From: an uncultured Alistipes sp.
GTDB lineage: Bacteria; Bacteroidota; Bacteroidia; Bacteroidales; Rikenellaceae
Assembly (NCBI GenBank): GCA_900546005.1
Contig: URBJ01000045.1
Coordinates: forward strand, 1-16,620
Direction: 5' to 3'
DNA: 16,620 bases
This document shows positions 6,629-15,936 of this stretch, piece by piece. The position numbers and the translations under genes are program-made. How positions within the stretch are numbered: the stretch's first letter is position 1; the number at the start of each line of letters is the position of its first letter. A model generated the notes under the pieces. It saw only the letters and a program-made list of their open reading frames with translations, was not told the DNA's origin and searched no databases.

Positions 6629-8854
6629 CTATTTGGTGGGCCCGATCGACAGCCATTTCAGTCGGAGACTGTTGGTGACCACCGAAATGGAGCTGAATGC
6701 CATTGCGGCACTGGCCAGCATGGGGTTCAGAAGAATACCCCACAGCGGAAAGAGAACTCCGGCCGCAATGGGAATACCGATCAGGTTGTAGATAAACGCC
6801 CAGAAGAGATTCTCGCGGATGACCCTTGAGGTGTGGCGGGAGAGCCGGTAGGCTTTGGGCAGCAGACTCAGGTCGGAGTTCATCAACGTGATCGAGGCGA
6901 TCTCCATCGCGACATCGGTGCCGTGTCCCATGGCAATACTGACATCGGCTCGCGCCAATGCCTGCGAATCGTTGATTCCGTCGCCGACCATGGCTACATG
7001 TTTCCCGCTGTTTTGCAGTTCGGTAATGTAACGGTCCTTATCCTCGGGTAACATTTCGGCCCGGTAGTGTTCGATGCCGAGCTGTTCGGCCAAGGCTTTG
7101 GCGGTCTTTCGGTTGTCTCCGGTCGACATGACGGGATCGATGTGTAGATGACGGAGCTCTTCGATGGCCGGACGGCTCGAGGGTTTTACCGGATCGCTCA
7201 CGATCAGAACTGTCAGTAGCCGGTTGGCGGATCCGAAGAACACGACACTTGCTCCGGCTTGCCGGTTGCGGTCGATCTGTTCGGCAATTTCCTGAGGGAT
7301 GGTTGCACCTTTATCCTCGACGAGACGCGAGCTGCCGATCCAATACGGGGCGTCGTTGCAGGTAAACTCGACCCCTTTTCCGGTTAGGCTCGAGAAGGAT
7401 TCGATCGCTGGAGCCGGAGCGTCGGATGGGGGAATGTGGGCGACGATCGCTTCAGCCAGTGGGTGTTCGGATTTCAGTTCGGCCGCGCGGATGATGGGAC
7501 GGTATGGATCCTGCTCCGGAGCTACTGCGATCCACTCCGTAACGGTAGGATGTCCTTCGGTCAGTGTTCCCGTTTTGTCCATGACGATCGTGTCGATCCG
7601 GCACATCTGTTCGAGCGCCGTGGCATCCTTGATCAGGATTTTATTCTCGGCCCCTCGTCCGATACCGACCATCAGTGCAGTCGGAGTGGCTAATCCCAAG
7701 GCACAGGGGCAGGCGATGACCAGAACCGATACGGCCGACAGCAGGGCGTGTGAAAAGTAGTTCGTCCCGCCGATCACAAGCCAGAGAATGAAGGTCAGAG
7801 CAGCGATGCCTATAACGGTTGGAACGAAGATCGAAGCGATGCGGTCGGCAGTTTGCTGCACGGGGGCTTTGCTTCCCTGAGCCTGTTGTACGGTTTGGAT
7901 GATTCGGGCCAAAAGCGTTTCGCTGCCGACTCCGGTAGCTTTCATGGTGAAGGCTCCCCGTGTGTTGATCGTTCCGGCCACGACTTTGTCGCCGACCTCC
8001 TTGGCGACGGGAAGGGGTTCTCCGGTGATCATGCTTTCGTCCACATGGGATCGTCCCTCCGTGACCACTCCATCGACCGGGATTTTTTCACCCGGACGTA
8101 CGGCGATCCGGTCTCCCACTTGTAGGGTGGCGATCGGAACCTCCTCTTCGGTGCCGTTGCGGAGGATTCGTGCGGAGGTGGGTTGGAGACCGATCAGCTT
8201 TTTTATTGCGGAGGAGGTCTTTCCTTTGGCGCGTTCCTCCATCAACTTCCCGATCGAGACGAAGGCGATAATCATGCAGGAGGCCTCGTAGTAGACATGT
8301 GGCTCGATGCCGCGTTGTATCCAGAATTCCGGGTAGAAGGTGTTGAAGGCGCTGAATACGAAAGCAATCGATGTACTTAGTGCAACCAAGGTATCCATGT
8401 TGGACTTCCCGTGTCGGGCCTGTTTCCATCCGTTGATAAAGAAACTTCGTCCGAAGATGCAAAGTACGGGAAGCGTAAGGATCAACATGATCAGGTGTAC
8501 ATAGGGAAGTTTCATGAAGAACATGCCGAGGATGGCGACGGGAAGTGCAAAGATCCACGTTCCGATCGTCCGGCGGACCATGCGTCGGTAATGGTTCTGC
8601 TCGGCTTGCTGCTGTTTGAGTGCCGTATCGTCTTCGTCGATGATCAGGTCATATCCGGCAGCTTGTACGGCCGCACGGATTTGTTGCGGTGAGAGTGCCG
8701 TCGGATCGAAGGAGACCGAGAGCTGGTTGGCCGCGAAATTGACGGAGGCCTTTTCGACGCCATTGAGTTGTTGTACGGTCTGTTCGACATTCATGGCGCA
8801 AACGGCACAGCTCATCTCCAATACCGGATAGGTTTTGCTTACAATCTTTTTCAT
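6629..8854 (-). CDS. copA: Cu+-exporting P1B-type ATPase CopA
   Basis: This encodes 741 residues from the ATG at 8852-8854. An upstream TTG at 8887 lies inside the -7 box, so the longer reading is not transcribed. The order is an HMA domain with MSCAVC (Cys16, Cys19), two helices, then four more with the membrane CPC at Cys382/Cys384 ([13 protein letters not shown]). The actuator TGE lies in MITGEPLPV, the phosphorylated Asp426 in DKTGTLTEG, the SEHP nucleotide-binding motif at about 462-465 and GDGIND at about 625-629. The last helices carry YN (FIYNLIG) and MAFSS. Together with CPC these are the P1B-1 signature for Cu+ or Ag+. The enzyme pumps cytosolic copper to the periplasm. No copper regulator gene adjoins it. 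Confidence 0.95.
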   Translation of the reverse strand: MKKIVSKTYPVLEMSCAVCAMNVEQTVQQLNGVEKASVNFAANQLSVSFDPTALSPQQIRAAVQAAGYDLIIDEDDTALKQQQAEQNHYRRMVRRTIGTWIFALPVAILGMFFMKLPYVHLIMLILTLPVLCIFGRSFFINGWKQARHGKSNMDTLVALSTSIAFVFSAFNTFYPEFWIQRGIEPHVYYEASCMIIAFVSIGKLMEERAKGKTSSAIKKLIGLQPTSARILRNGTEEEVPIATLQVGDRIAVRPGEKIPVDGVVTEGRSHVDESMITGEPLPVAKEVGDKVVAGTINTRGAFTMKATGVGSETLLARIIQTVQQAQGSKAPVQQTADRIASIFVPTVIGIAALTFILWLVIGGTNYFSHALLSAVSVLVIACPCALGLATPTALMVGIGRGAENKILIKDATALEQMCRIDTIVMDKTGTLTEGHPTVTEWIAVAPEQDPYRPIIRAAELKSEHPLAEAIVAHIPPSDAPAPAIESFSSLTGKGVEFTCNDAPYWIGSSRLVEDKGATIPQEIAEQIDRNRQAGASVVFFGSANRLLTVLIVSDPVKPSSRPAIEELRHLHIDPVMSTGDNRKTAKALAEQLGIEHYRAEMLPEDKDRYITELQNSGKHVAMVGDGINDSQALARADVSIAMGHGTDVAMEIASITLMNSDLSLLPKAYRLSRHTSRVIRENLFWAFIYNLIGIPIAAGVLFPLWGILLNPMLASAAMAFSSISVVTNSLRLKWLSIGPTK

Positions 8855-8884
8855 GTGTGTATCAAAAGTTGCGTTTTGCGTCTT

Positions 8885-8892
8885 CAAAGGTA
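8885..8892 (-). promoter_or_regulatory. -7 box of the copA promoter
   Basis: The minus strand reads TACCTTTG, with its last base 30 bases before the copA ATG. No TTTG is found 19-20 bp upstream, so the promoter is probably regulated, plausibly by copper. It also shows that the ATG at 8854 rather than the TTG at 8887 is the start. Confidence 0.55.
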
Positions 8893-9004
8893 GAAATTTT
8901 ATTCAGGAGATAGGATCCCCGATTTTAGGTATTTGAAATGTGAAAATTGACGATATTGTCGAAAAGTAACTGTCTGACAAGGGTTCTATTTGAGATAGTT
9001 TTAC

Positions 9005-9012
9005 TATCTTTG
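9005..9012 (+). promoter_or_regulatory. Probable -7 box upstream of pdxA
   Basis: TATCTTTG matches TAnnTTTG. The -33 position has no TTTG; the nearest, at 8989, is only 12 bases away. A leader of about 45 bases with a small GGATG/CATCC hairpin (9025-9039) precedes pdxA. Confidence 0.45.
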
Positions 9013-9062
9013 CAGGGTTGTAGGGGATGGAAAGCATCCGCCTTGCAAGAGAATAAAACGAA

Positions 9063-10163
9063 ATGACTATGAGTGATTCCAAATTACGGATCGGAATAAC
9101 GCACGGAGATGTGAACGGTATCGGCTATGAGGTGATTATCAAAACATTGATAGATCCTCGTATGTGTGAATTGTTTACGCCGGTCATTTACGGTTCGGCG
9201 AAAGCTGCGGCCTACTACAAGAAACAGATCGAATCGGCCGAGAATTTCGGGTTCAATATCGTGACGTCGGCTCGGGAGGCCTCTTCTCGGAGGGTCAATC
9301 TTGTCGGATGTGTATCGGATGAATTGCGTGTAGAACCCGGTGTGCTGACGGCAGCAGCCGGCGAGGCCTCCGTCGCTGCGCTTCGTGCCGCAGTGGCTGA
9401 CTTGAAGGCCGGGTATATCGATGCGGTCGTTACGGCGCCGATCTGCAAAGAGAATGTGCAGAGTCAATCGTTTTCGTTCTCCGGTCACACCGAGTTCTTT
9501 GCCTCCGAATTTGGAGGGGATCCGCTGATGTTGATGTGCAGCGATCGGATGAAGGTGGGACTGGTCACGGTTCATATTCCGATCTCGGCCGTGAGTCCAT
9601 CCATTACGCAAGAGCGGATTATTACCAAATTGCGTGAATTGCGGCAATCGTTGGTGCAGGATTTTTCGATTCGCGATCCCCGGATCGCCGTGTTGGGACT
9701 TAATCCGCATATTGGCGACGGCGGCTTGATCGGTAACGAGGAGCAGGAGATCATTATTCCGGCGGTACAAGCCGCCTTTCAGGAGAAGATCTTGGCGTTT
9801 GGCCCATTTGCAGCCGACGGATTTTTTGCTGCTTGCAGTTATATGAAATACGATGCGGTGCTGGCGATGTATCATGATCAGGGACTTGCACCGTTCAAGG
9901 CATTGAGCCACGGCGGAGTGAACTTTACCGCAGGCCTGCCGATCGTTCGGACCAGCCCGGCTCACGGAGTGGGTTTCGATATTGCCGGACAGAATCGTGC
10001 AGATGCGCAGGGTATGCGCGATGCGATCTATATGGCGATCGATGTGGTTCGCAGCCGCCGGGAGTATGCATCGATGACGGCCAATCCATTACAGAAGTAT
10101 AAAAGGGACAACGGAGCGGACATGTCGGCATCCGATCTGCCTGAACAACAGGAAGAAGATTAA
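9063..10163 (+). CDS. pdxA: 4-hydroxythreonine-4-phosphate dehydrogenase PdxA
   Basis: This encodes 366 residues; an ATG two codons later (9069) is an equally possible start. PdxA oxidises 4-phospho-hydroxy-L-threonine with NAD+ and feeds PdxJ in the DXP-dependent route to pyridoxal phosphate. Near the N-terminus is THGDVNGIGYEV (residues 13-24). The substrate-binding His-Thr is at 142-143 (FSGHTEFF). The three metal-binding histidines occur at 171 (VTVHIPI), 216 (LNPHIGDGG) and 271 (AMYHDQGLAPFK). These correspond to E. coli His136, His166, His211 and His266 with a constant offset of 5-6. The C-terminus reads HGVGFDIAGQNRAD, as in the family. It is followed 61 bases later by thrS on the same strand. 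Confidence 0.93.
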   Translation: MTMSDSKLRIGITHGDVNGIGYEVIIKTLIDPRMCELFTPVIYGSAKAAAYYKKQIESAENFGFNIVTSAREASSRRVNLVGCVSDELRVEPGVLTAAAGEASVAALRAAVADLKAGYIDAVVTAPICKENVQSQSFSFSGHTEFFASEFGGDPLMLMCSDRMKVGLVTVHIPISAVSPSITQERIITKLRELRQSLVQDFSIRDPRIAVLGLNPHIGDGGLIGNEEQEIIIPAVQAAFQEKILAFGPFAADGFFAACSYMKYDAVLAMYHDQGLAPFKALSHGGVNFTAGLPIVRTSPAHGVGFDIAGQNRADAQGMRDAIYMAIDVVRSRREYASMTANPLQKYKRDNGADMSASDLPEQQEED

Positions 10164-10180
10164 TAATAATTCAGCGAAGG

Positions 10181-10200
10181 GGCACAGGTTGTATTGTGCC
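10181..10200 (+). other. Small hairpin between pdxA and thrS
   Basis: GGCACA (10181-10186) pairs with TGTGCC (10195-10200) around an 8-base loop. Only AT-rich sequence without a T-run follows, so it is a poor terminator and might instead be part of the thrS leader. Confidence 0.3.
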
Positions 10201-10224
10201 GGAATTTATTAAAATAAAAACAAG

Positions 10225-12165
10225 ATGATAAAAGTAACTTTCCCCGATGGCGGCGTTCGTGAGTACGCCAAGGGAACAACGGCAATGGAAATTGCAGCGA
10301 GCATCAGTCCACGTTTGGCCCAAGAGGCGCTTTCTGCAACGGTCAACGGAGAAATCGTTGATCTGAAGCGACCTATCGAAGAGGATGCGACGATTCGATT
10401 CCACAAGTGGGAGGATCCCGAAGGTAAAAAGGCCTTCTGGCACTCTTCGTCACACCTGATGGCAGAGGCGCTGGAAGCACTCTATCCGGGCATTAAGTTC
10501 GGTATCGGGCCGAGCATCGAAAACGGGTTCTACTACGATGTAGACTCTCCGGTGCCCATCACCGAAGGTGATCTGCCCAAGATCGAGAAGAAGATGGAGG
10601 AGCTGGCTCGGACGAAAGAGGAGATTTGTCGCCGCGAGGTGAGCAAGGCCGAGGCCTTGAAAACCTACACCGAAAAGGGCGATCAATATAAGGTAGAGTT
10701 GATCGAGGGTCTCGAGGACGGAACGATCAGCTTCTATACGAACGGAAATTTCACCGATTTGTGTCGTGGTCCGCACTTGCCCAATATGGGTTATATCAAG
10801 GCGATCAAGTTGACTTCGGTAGCAGGTGCTTATTGGCGGGGCGACGAGAAAAACAAGATGTTGACCCGAATCTACGGTATCACCTTCCCGAAGAAATCGA
10901 TGTTGGATGAGTATCTGGCCATGCTCGAGGAGGCCAAGAAACGGGATCACCGCAAGTTGGGCAAGGAGCTCGAGCTGTTCTGTTTCTCCCCGAGAGTGGG
11001 TGCAGGATTGCCGTTGTGGTTGCCCAAGGGAGCCGCTTTGCGCGATCGGCTGGAGCAGTTCTTGAGAAATGTCCAGAAGCAGTATGGCTACCAACAGGTC
11101 ATTACGCCGCATATCGGGATGAAGGACTTGTACGTAACGTCGGGTCACTATGCCAAATACGGTAAGGATTCGTTCCAGCCGATCCATACGCCGGACGACA
11201 GCGAAGAGTTCTTGCTTAAACCGATGAACTGTCCGCACCACTGCGAAATTTACAGATTCAAACCGCGGTCATACAAGGATCTGCCGTTGCGTTTCGCCGA
11301 GTTCGGAACGGTCTATCGGTACGAACAGAGCGGTGAGTTGCACGGATTGACTCGTGTCCGTGGATTTACTCAGGACGATGCCCACATCTTCTGCCGTCCC
11401 GATCAGTTGAAGGATGAGTTCATGAAGGTGATCGATATCGTGCTCTATATCTTCCGAACGTTGAGCTTCGATAAATATACGGCGCAGATCTCGTTGCGCG
11501 ATCCGAACAACAAGGAGAAGTATATCGGAACGGACGAAAATTGGCACAAGGCCGAGCAGGCGATCATTGAGGCCTCCAAAGAGAAGGGATTGAACACGAC
11601 GGTCGAATTGGGCGAGGCAGCGTTCTATGGCCCGAAGTTGGACTTTATGGTTCGGGATGCGATCGGGCGTCAGTGGCAGTTGGGAACGATTCAGGTGGAC
11701 TACAATCTGCCCGAGCGGTTTAACCTGACCTACAAGGGCTCGGATGACAAGGAGCACCGTCCGATCATGATCCACCGTGCGCCGTTCGGTTCGATGGAGC
11801 GGTTCGTTGCGGTGTTGCTCGAGCATACGGGCGGAAAATTCCCGTTGTGGCTCTCTCCGGATCAGGTAGTTGTCCTGCCGATCAGCGAAAAATTCAACGA
11901 TTATGCGAAAAAAGTTTCAGATTATCTAAATAATTCCGATATTCGTGCTCAGGTGGACGACCGTAACGAAAAGATCGGCCGCAAGATACGTGATAACGAA
12001 TTGAAGCGGATCCCGTATCTGCTGGTTGTAGGAGAGAAGGAGGAGCAGCAGCAGACTGTTTCGGTTCGGGCACAGGGCGAAGGAGATAAGGGTATGATGA
12101 ACCTCGATTCGTTCATAGCGCTTATCCGCGAGAAAATCGCCGGTGAGATTCAGAAGATTAAATAG
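10225..12165 (+). CDS. thrS: Threonyl-tRNA synthetase
   Basis: This encodes 646 residues, the normal length. The order is a TGS domain (1-62), the editing domain with HSSSH (His73, His77) and Cys180/His184 in FTDLCRGPH, the class II catalytic core and the anticodon-binding domain (about 545-646). The catalytic zinc ligands are Cys336 (MNCPHHC), His387 (DDAHIF) and His517 (MIHRAP). Class II motif 2 surrounds [13 protein letters not shown] and motif 3 covers GSMERF. It charges tRNA-Thr in the cytosol and removes mischarged serine through the N-terminal editing domain. It is directly followed by infC, the widespread thrS-infC pairing. I found no T-box or other recognisable leader. Confidence 0.97.
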   Translation: MIKVTFPDGGVREYAKGTTAMEIAASISPRLAQEALSATVNGEIVDLKRPIEEDATIRFHKWEDPEGKKAFWHSSSHLMAEALEALYPGIKFGIGPSIENGFYYDVDSPVPITEGDLPKIEKKMEELARTKEEICRREVSKAEALKTYTEKGDQYKVELIEGLEDGTISFYTNGNFTDLCRGPHLPNMGYIKAIKLTSVAGAYWRGDEKNKMLTRIYGITFPKKSMLDEYLAMLEEAKKRDHRKLGKELELFCFSPRVGAGLPLWLPKGAALRDRLEQFLRNVQKQYGYQQVITPHIGMKDLYVTSGHYAKYGKDSFQPIHTPDDSEEFLLKPMNCPHHCEIYRFKPRSYKDLPLRFAEFGTVYRYEQSGELHGLTRVRGFTQDDAHIFCRPDQLKDEFMKVIDIVLYIFRTLSFDKYTAQISLRDPNNKEKYIGTDENWHKAEQAIIEASKEKGLNTTVELGEAAFYGPKLDFMVRDAIGRQWQLGTIQVDYNLPERFNLTYKGSDDKEHRPIMIHRAPFGSMERFVAVLLEHTGGKFPLWLSPDQVVVLPISEKFNDYAKKVSDYLNNSDIRAQVDDRNEKIGRKIRDNELKRIPYLLVVGEKEEQQQTVSVRAQGEGDKGMMNLDSFIALIREKIAGEIQKIK

Positions 12166-12201
12166 AAAAGAATAGCGAAAATATTTGTTTCACTAATCGT
12201 C

Positions 12202-12207
12202 AGGAGG
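12202..12207 (+). promoter_or_regulatory. Perfect Shine-Dalgarno (AGGAGG) of infC
   Basis: AGGAGG lies 8 bases before ATA (12216) and 11 bases before ATT (12219). It fixes the infC start although no ATG, GTG or TTG is available in frame. Most other genes here lack such a site. Confidence 0.75.
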
Positions 12208-12218
12208 ACAAAGCTATA

Positions 12219-12791
12219 ATTACAAAACCGAAACCGAAGCCGGTAGCAGCAGTACGGCCAGGACGTGTGCAGGAAAAAGAGGCTGCGCATCGAATCAACA
12301 ATTTCATAACGGCCCCGCAGGTCAGACTTGTGGGCGAAAATATCGAACAACCGGTGGTCGTATCGCTGCGCGAAGCGCTCGATAAGGCCGAAGAGTTGGG
12401 CCTGGATCTGGTGGAGATCTCTCCAAAAGCCGATCCCCCCGTCTGTCGGATTGTCGATTATTCGAAATTCCTCTATCAGCAGAAGAAAAAGGCGAAGGAG
12501 ATCAAGGCAAAAGTCACGAAAGTGGTGGTTAAGGAGATCCGTTTCGGACCCAATACCGATGATCATGACTACAATTTCAAATTGAAGCATGCCGAGAACT
12601 TTCTGAAAGAGGGAGCCAAAGTAAAAGCTTATGTCTTTTTCAGGGGCCGTCAGATCGTGTTCAAAGATCAGGGAGAGATCCTTCTGTTGCGCTTTGCGAC
12701 CGATCTCGAAGATTTGGCGAAAGTAGAGCAGATGCCGCGTCTCGAAGGAAAGCGGATGATTCTGGTACTTGCTCCGAAACCGAAAAAGTAG
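12219..12791 (+). CDS. infC: Translation initiation factor IF-3 with a non-canonical ATT start
   Basis: This encodes 190 residues if it starts at ATT 12219. IF-3 binds the 30S subunit, keeps it apart from 50S and checks the start codon and initiator tRNA. The N-domain begins at AHRINNFI, followed by [34 protein letters not shown] (the IF-3 signature) and a Lys-rich linker. The C-domain carries [14 protein letters not shown] and KAYVFFRGR. No in-frame ATG, GTG or TTG exists between the thrS stop and the coding start region. The first usual start is a GTG at 12267, which would cut a KPKPKP-rich tail and leave the AGGAGG unused. ATA at 12216 is the alternative start. Rare starts are known for infC, where IF-3 represses its own translation. 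rpmI and rplT do not follow. Confidence 0.9.
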   Translation: MTKPKPKPVAAVRPGRVQEKEAAHRINNFITAPQVRLVGENIEQPVVVSLREALDKAEELGLDLVEISPKADPPVCRIVDYSKFLYQQKKKAKEIKAKVTKVVVKEIRFGPNTDDHDYNFKLKHAENFLKEGAKVKAYVFFRGRQIVFKDQGEILLLRFATDLEDLAKVEQMPRLEGKRMILVLAPKPKK

Positions 12792-12822
12792 ACTTTGTTC
12801 CACTTTGAACCAAAAGTATAAG

Positions 12823-12846
12823 CCCGAGGAGCATTGCTTTCTCGGG
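12823..12846 (+). terminator. Hairpin downstream of infC, possible terminator or attenuator
   Basis: CCCGAG (12823-12828) pairs with CTCGGG (12841-12846), and an inner AGC/GCT (12830-12832 with 12836-12838) adds three pairs. The sequence after it is AT-rich but has no solid T-run. A second CCCGAG at 12886-12891 could pair with the same CTCGGG, so two exclusive structures are possible. Confidence 0.4.
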
Positions 12847-12956
12847 ATTATATGTTTATAGTGTTGTGGTGCAATGACGCTCTTTCCCGAGGGGTGCATG
12901 ACTTCAGAAGCAGACGAAAGAAAACTAACTACTAACCCATAAAACGAATAAATGAA

Positions 12957-14027
12957 ATGAAACGAAATGTATTTGGATGGATTACGGTATTTTGCGTATC
13001 CTTTTTATTGGCAGGGATTACCATCGGATGTGCGACGGACGCACAGGCGCGTGAGGTGGGTGATTCGACAACCGTAACTCCCGTGAATCCATCGGATCGG
13101 GAGGTTGGAATTGCGTACGGATTGTGGATGGATCGCGACATGTGGAGCAATCCGAACAATACATGGGGTACTCCGACTTTGGGCCCATACGACTCCCGGG
13201 AACGAAGAATTATCCGTCAGCATGCCCAGTGGTTGGCTGATGCCGGAGTAGATTTTGTGTGGCTCGACTGGTCGAACAACGTAACCTATGACCCCGATGC
13301 ACTGTGGGTCGGCGGAAAGCAGGACTTGATCGAAGATGCAACGGCGATTCTGTTTGATGAATATTATAAAATGTCGAAAGCAGGAATGGCCCATCCCCGT
13401 ATCAGTATCTTTATCGGAGTAACCGGGGCGCCGGAAGCGGTGTCTGACGGACGTTTGCAGAAAAAAGCGGATCAGGTGTGGGATATGTATGCCAATAATC
13501 CGAAGTATAAGGGGATGATGCAGTTGTACAAGGGAAAACCCTTGTTGGTGGTCTATGTCAATACGCCCTCTCCGTGGCAGACCGGAGTTCCCGATTGGGA
13601 CGACGATCGTTTCACGGTACGCTGGATGACCGGATACGTATCGGAACAGGCCTCTTTGCGGACAGAGGATCGGATTAGTAAATACGGCTATTGGTCATGG
13701 GAAGATCGCGGAGAACAGACCTATCCGATTTGCGATGGTCATCCCGAAACGATGGTGGTATGTGCGGCTGTCCGCAAGCAGGCAGAACCCGGTGAGAGCG
13801 GCTATATTCCGGAGGTGGGACGCCGCAACGGCGAGACCTTTAAGGAGCAGTTTGCCCGTGCACGCGAGATAGGGACCCATTTTGCGATGGTCGTATCGTG
13901 GAACGAGTGGACCACCGGAGAGCAGCCCAGTGCAGAGGTGAGCAAGGACCTTGAACCGTCGAATGAGTGGGGTGACCAGTATTTGCAGCTGTTAAAAGAG
14001 GAGATACGTAAATTTAAATCCGAATAA
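12957..14027 (+). CDS. Exported GH99/GH71-like glycoside hydrolase family protein
   Basis: This encodes 356 residues. An N-terminal export signal ends either at a lipobox-like TIGC (Cys25) or at an AQA signal-peptidase I site (about residue 31). The mature part resembles GH99/GH71-like TIM-barrel proteins. It has YGLWMDRDMW near the start, HAQWLADAGVDFVWLDWSNN at about 89-108, GKPLLVVYVNT at 193-203 and VVSWNEWTTGEQPS at 312-325. In characterised GH99 mannanases two catalytic glutamates lie three apart in an EWxE arrangement. Here Glu317 is followed by T-T-G-E, so the second glutamate is not in its place. The substrate is therefore unknown and activity is not assured. It lies 45 bases upstream of the GH127 gene and is probably co-transcribed with it. 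Confidence 0.72.
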   Translation: MKRNVFGWITVFCVSFLLAGITIGCATDAQAREVGDSTTVTPVNPSDREVGIAYGLWMDRDMWSNPNNTWGTPTLGPYDSRERRIIRQHAQWLADAGVDFVWLDWSNNVTYDPDALWVGGKQDLIEDATAILFDEYYKMSKAGMAHPRISIFIGVTGAPEAVSDGRLQKKADQVWDMYANNPKYKGMMQLYKGKPLLVVYVNTPSPWQTGVPDWDDDRFTVRWMTGYVSEQASLRTEDRISKYGYWSWEDRGEQTYPICDGHPETMVVCAAVRKQAEPGESGYIPEVGRRNGETFKEQFARAREIGTHFAMVVSWNEWTTGEQPSAEVSKDLEPSNEWGDQYLQLLKEEIRKFKSE

Positions 14028-14072
14028 GAACTTAAGTAGAGAACGGCGAATGCCGAAGTGAAAAATCAGGGT

Positions 14073-15911
14073 ATGAAGAGAAGAGTATTAATGATGTGGG
14101 CGATAGCAGGGTTCGCCGTGTGGATGTATGGATGTGGCAATTCGGCTGATCAGCAGTTGAAGACGGCCGGTTTTGAGTCGGTTACGATCGGAGGAGAGCT
14201 GAGTGAGCGGATCGACCGAAATTTTGATCGTATGGAGACGGAGCTGTATCAGCCTGAACAGGTCTATTGGACGGAGGAGGAGTCAGGCGGATGGCCGGCC
14301 GACAAGGAGGGTCGGACGATTCTGGCTCTGGTTCTCGATGCACGTGCGTCGCATCGGACTCCGAAGTATTTGGATGAGCTGATTACGTTGTTGCCCGAAC
14401 ATCTGAATGCCAAGGGGTATCTGGGTTCGATCCATGAGGGTCAGGTCGACGAGCAGCAACTCTCCGGACACGGGTGGTTGTTGCGTGGACTCTGTGAATA
14501 CTATGCATGGAAACAGGATCCGAAGGTGTTGGATATGGCCAAAACCATTGTTGACAGTCTGTTCCTGCCGATCGCTCCGTTTGTCGAACGCTATCCGCTC
14601 AGCAACGAGGAGCGCATTGCCGGTACGGGAGAGATGTCCGGAAGTATACAGAATACGGTTAACGGATGGCGTCTGTCGTCGGATATCGGATGTGTGTTTA
14701 TCGGTATGGAGGGGCTGATCCACTCGTACCAATATATACCCTCAGCCGAGTCGAAGGCGTTGATTGAACAGTTGATCGATCTGTTCCGCAGAATGGATCT
14801 GGTCGGTATCAAGGCACAGACGCATGCCTCGCTGACCGCGATGCGCGGCATGTTGCGGTATGCTTCGTTGACGGGCGATACGACGCTCGTGCCAGAGGTC
14901 GAATCACGTTGGCAGCTCTACAAGGAGTATGGAATGACCGAGAATTACGAGAACTATAACTGGTTCGAGCGTTACGATACGTGGACCGAACCGTGTGCAA
15001 TTATCGACTCGTACCTCGTGGCCGTACAGCTGTGGGCAGCGACGCGTAATCCGGCCTATCTGGAGGATGCCGAGAGGATCTATTTCAACGGAATCGGCGC
15101 TACGCAGCGGGCAAACGGCGGGTTTGGTTGTGACCGTCCGGTGGGAGTAGTCTTCCCCGATATTGCGATCCATGCAGATGAAGCCCATTGGTGTTGTACG
15201 ATGCGAGGCGGAGAAGGTTTGGGCCGGGCTGCAGAATATGCCTATTTTACGGCTGGAGATACGGTTTTCGTTCCGGCCTATCATGAGAGCATGTTGGCGT
15301 TGGCCGATCGTGGACTTACTCTGGAACAGCATACGGAGTATCCGTTTGGGAACCGGGTCGAATTTGTGGTTAAGGAGGCTCCGAAACGGGAGATGACTTT
15401 GGCCCTGTTTGTTCCGTCGGACATGCGCATCGAATCGATGGTTGCATCACGGCCGGAATTCGGGAAAATTTCGGGGCCTCAGGATGGTTTTGTTACGGCA
15501 ACGGGTCGATTTGCAGCGGGAGATACCCTGACTCTGACGTATGGGTTTGATGCCCGTTGGGTACGGCTCGAGAATAAGGACGTAACGGATTCGAGTCGGT
15601 ATAAAGCGATGTACGGTCCGTTGGTGTTGGGTTATGAAGCTGAGGCGCCTCTCGGATTTATGGGTGAGGTAGAAATTGTACCTGCGGCTGATGGTCGAAG
15701 TTGTGCGGTACGTGGAGCCAAAGAGTGCCGTCCGGTGGCTGCAGGAAAGAGCAGTAAAAATAGTTTTACACGTGACGGCATGACGTTTGAGGTTGTTGAA
15801 GGAACGGAACATCGTTTTACGCCGTTGTATCATCTGCTCGATCCGGCCGTCTCTATCGGAGCGAATTATCACCGGATGGTGACCGTAAATATGTATCCTT
15901 TTGTAGAATAG
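14073..15911 (+). CDS. GH127-family beta-L-arabinofuranosidase-like enzyme (DUF1680), exported
   Basis: This encodes 612 residues from the ATG at 14073; a GTG at 14058 would add five. The N-terminus MKRRVLMMWAIAGFAVWMYGC is a probable lipoprotein signal with Cys21. GH127 enzymes release beta-L-arabinofuranose with a zinc-coordinated cysteine nucleophile. The expected site is present: Glu306 and Cys308 in WTEPCAIIDSY, and Cys374-Cys375 in AHWCCTMRGGEG. Glu290 lies 16 residues before Glu306, the spacing of the acid/base Glu322 and Glu338 in Bifidobacterium HypBA1. The first two-thirds is an (alpha/alpha)6 barrel, followed by beta domains. The related GH146 family cannot be separated by eye. With the GH99-like gene it forms a small carbohydrate-degradation operon that lacks SusC/SusD in this window. 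Confidence 0.87.
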   Translation: MKRRVLMMWAIAGFAVWMYGCGNSADQQLKTAGFESVTIGGELSERIDRNFDRMETELYQPEQVYWTEEESGGWPADKEGRTILALVLDARASHRTPKYLDELITLLPEHLNAKGYLGSIHEGQVDEQQLSGHGWLLRGLCEYYAWKQDPKVLDMAKTIVDSLFLPIAPFVERYPLSNEERIAGTGEMSGSIQNTVNGWRLSSDIGCVFIGMEGLIHSYQYIPSAESKALIEQLIDLFRRMDLVGIKAQTHASLTAMRGMLRYASLTGDTTLVPEVESRWQLYKEYGMTENYENYNWFERYDTWTEPCAIIDSYLVAVQLWAATRNPAYLEDAERIYFNGIGATQRANGGFGCDRPVGVVFPDIAIHADEAHWCCTMRGGEGLGRAAEYAYFTAGDTVFVPAYHESMLALADRGLTLEQHTEYPFGNRVEFVVKEAPKREMTLALFVPSDMRIESMVASRPEFGKISGPQDGFVTATGRFAAGDTLTLTYGFDARWVRLENKDVTDSSRYKAMYGPLVLGYEAEAPLGFMGEVEIVPAADGRSCAVRGAKECRPVAAGKSSKNSFTRDGMTFEVVEGTEHRFTPLYHLLDPAVSIGANYHRMVTVNMYPFVE

Positions 15912-15936
15912 TATATCCATTAAAGTAGATTGATAT

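Noticed and set aside
8855..8887. Upstream TTG start for copA
   Set aside because: The TTG lies within the TACCTTTG -7 box and so before the expected transcription start.
9025..9039. Riboswitch in the pdxA leader
   Set aside because: Only one 5-bp hairpin (GGATG/CATCC) is present in a leader of about 45 bases, too small for any known aptamer.
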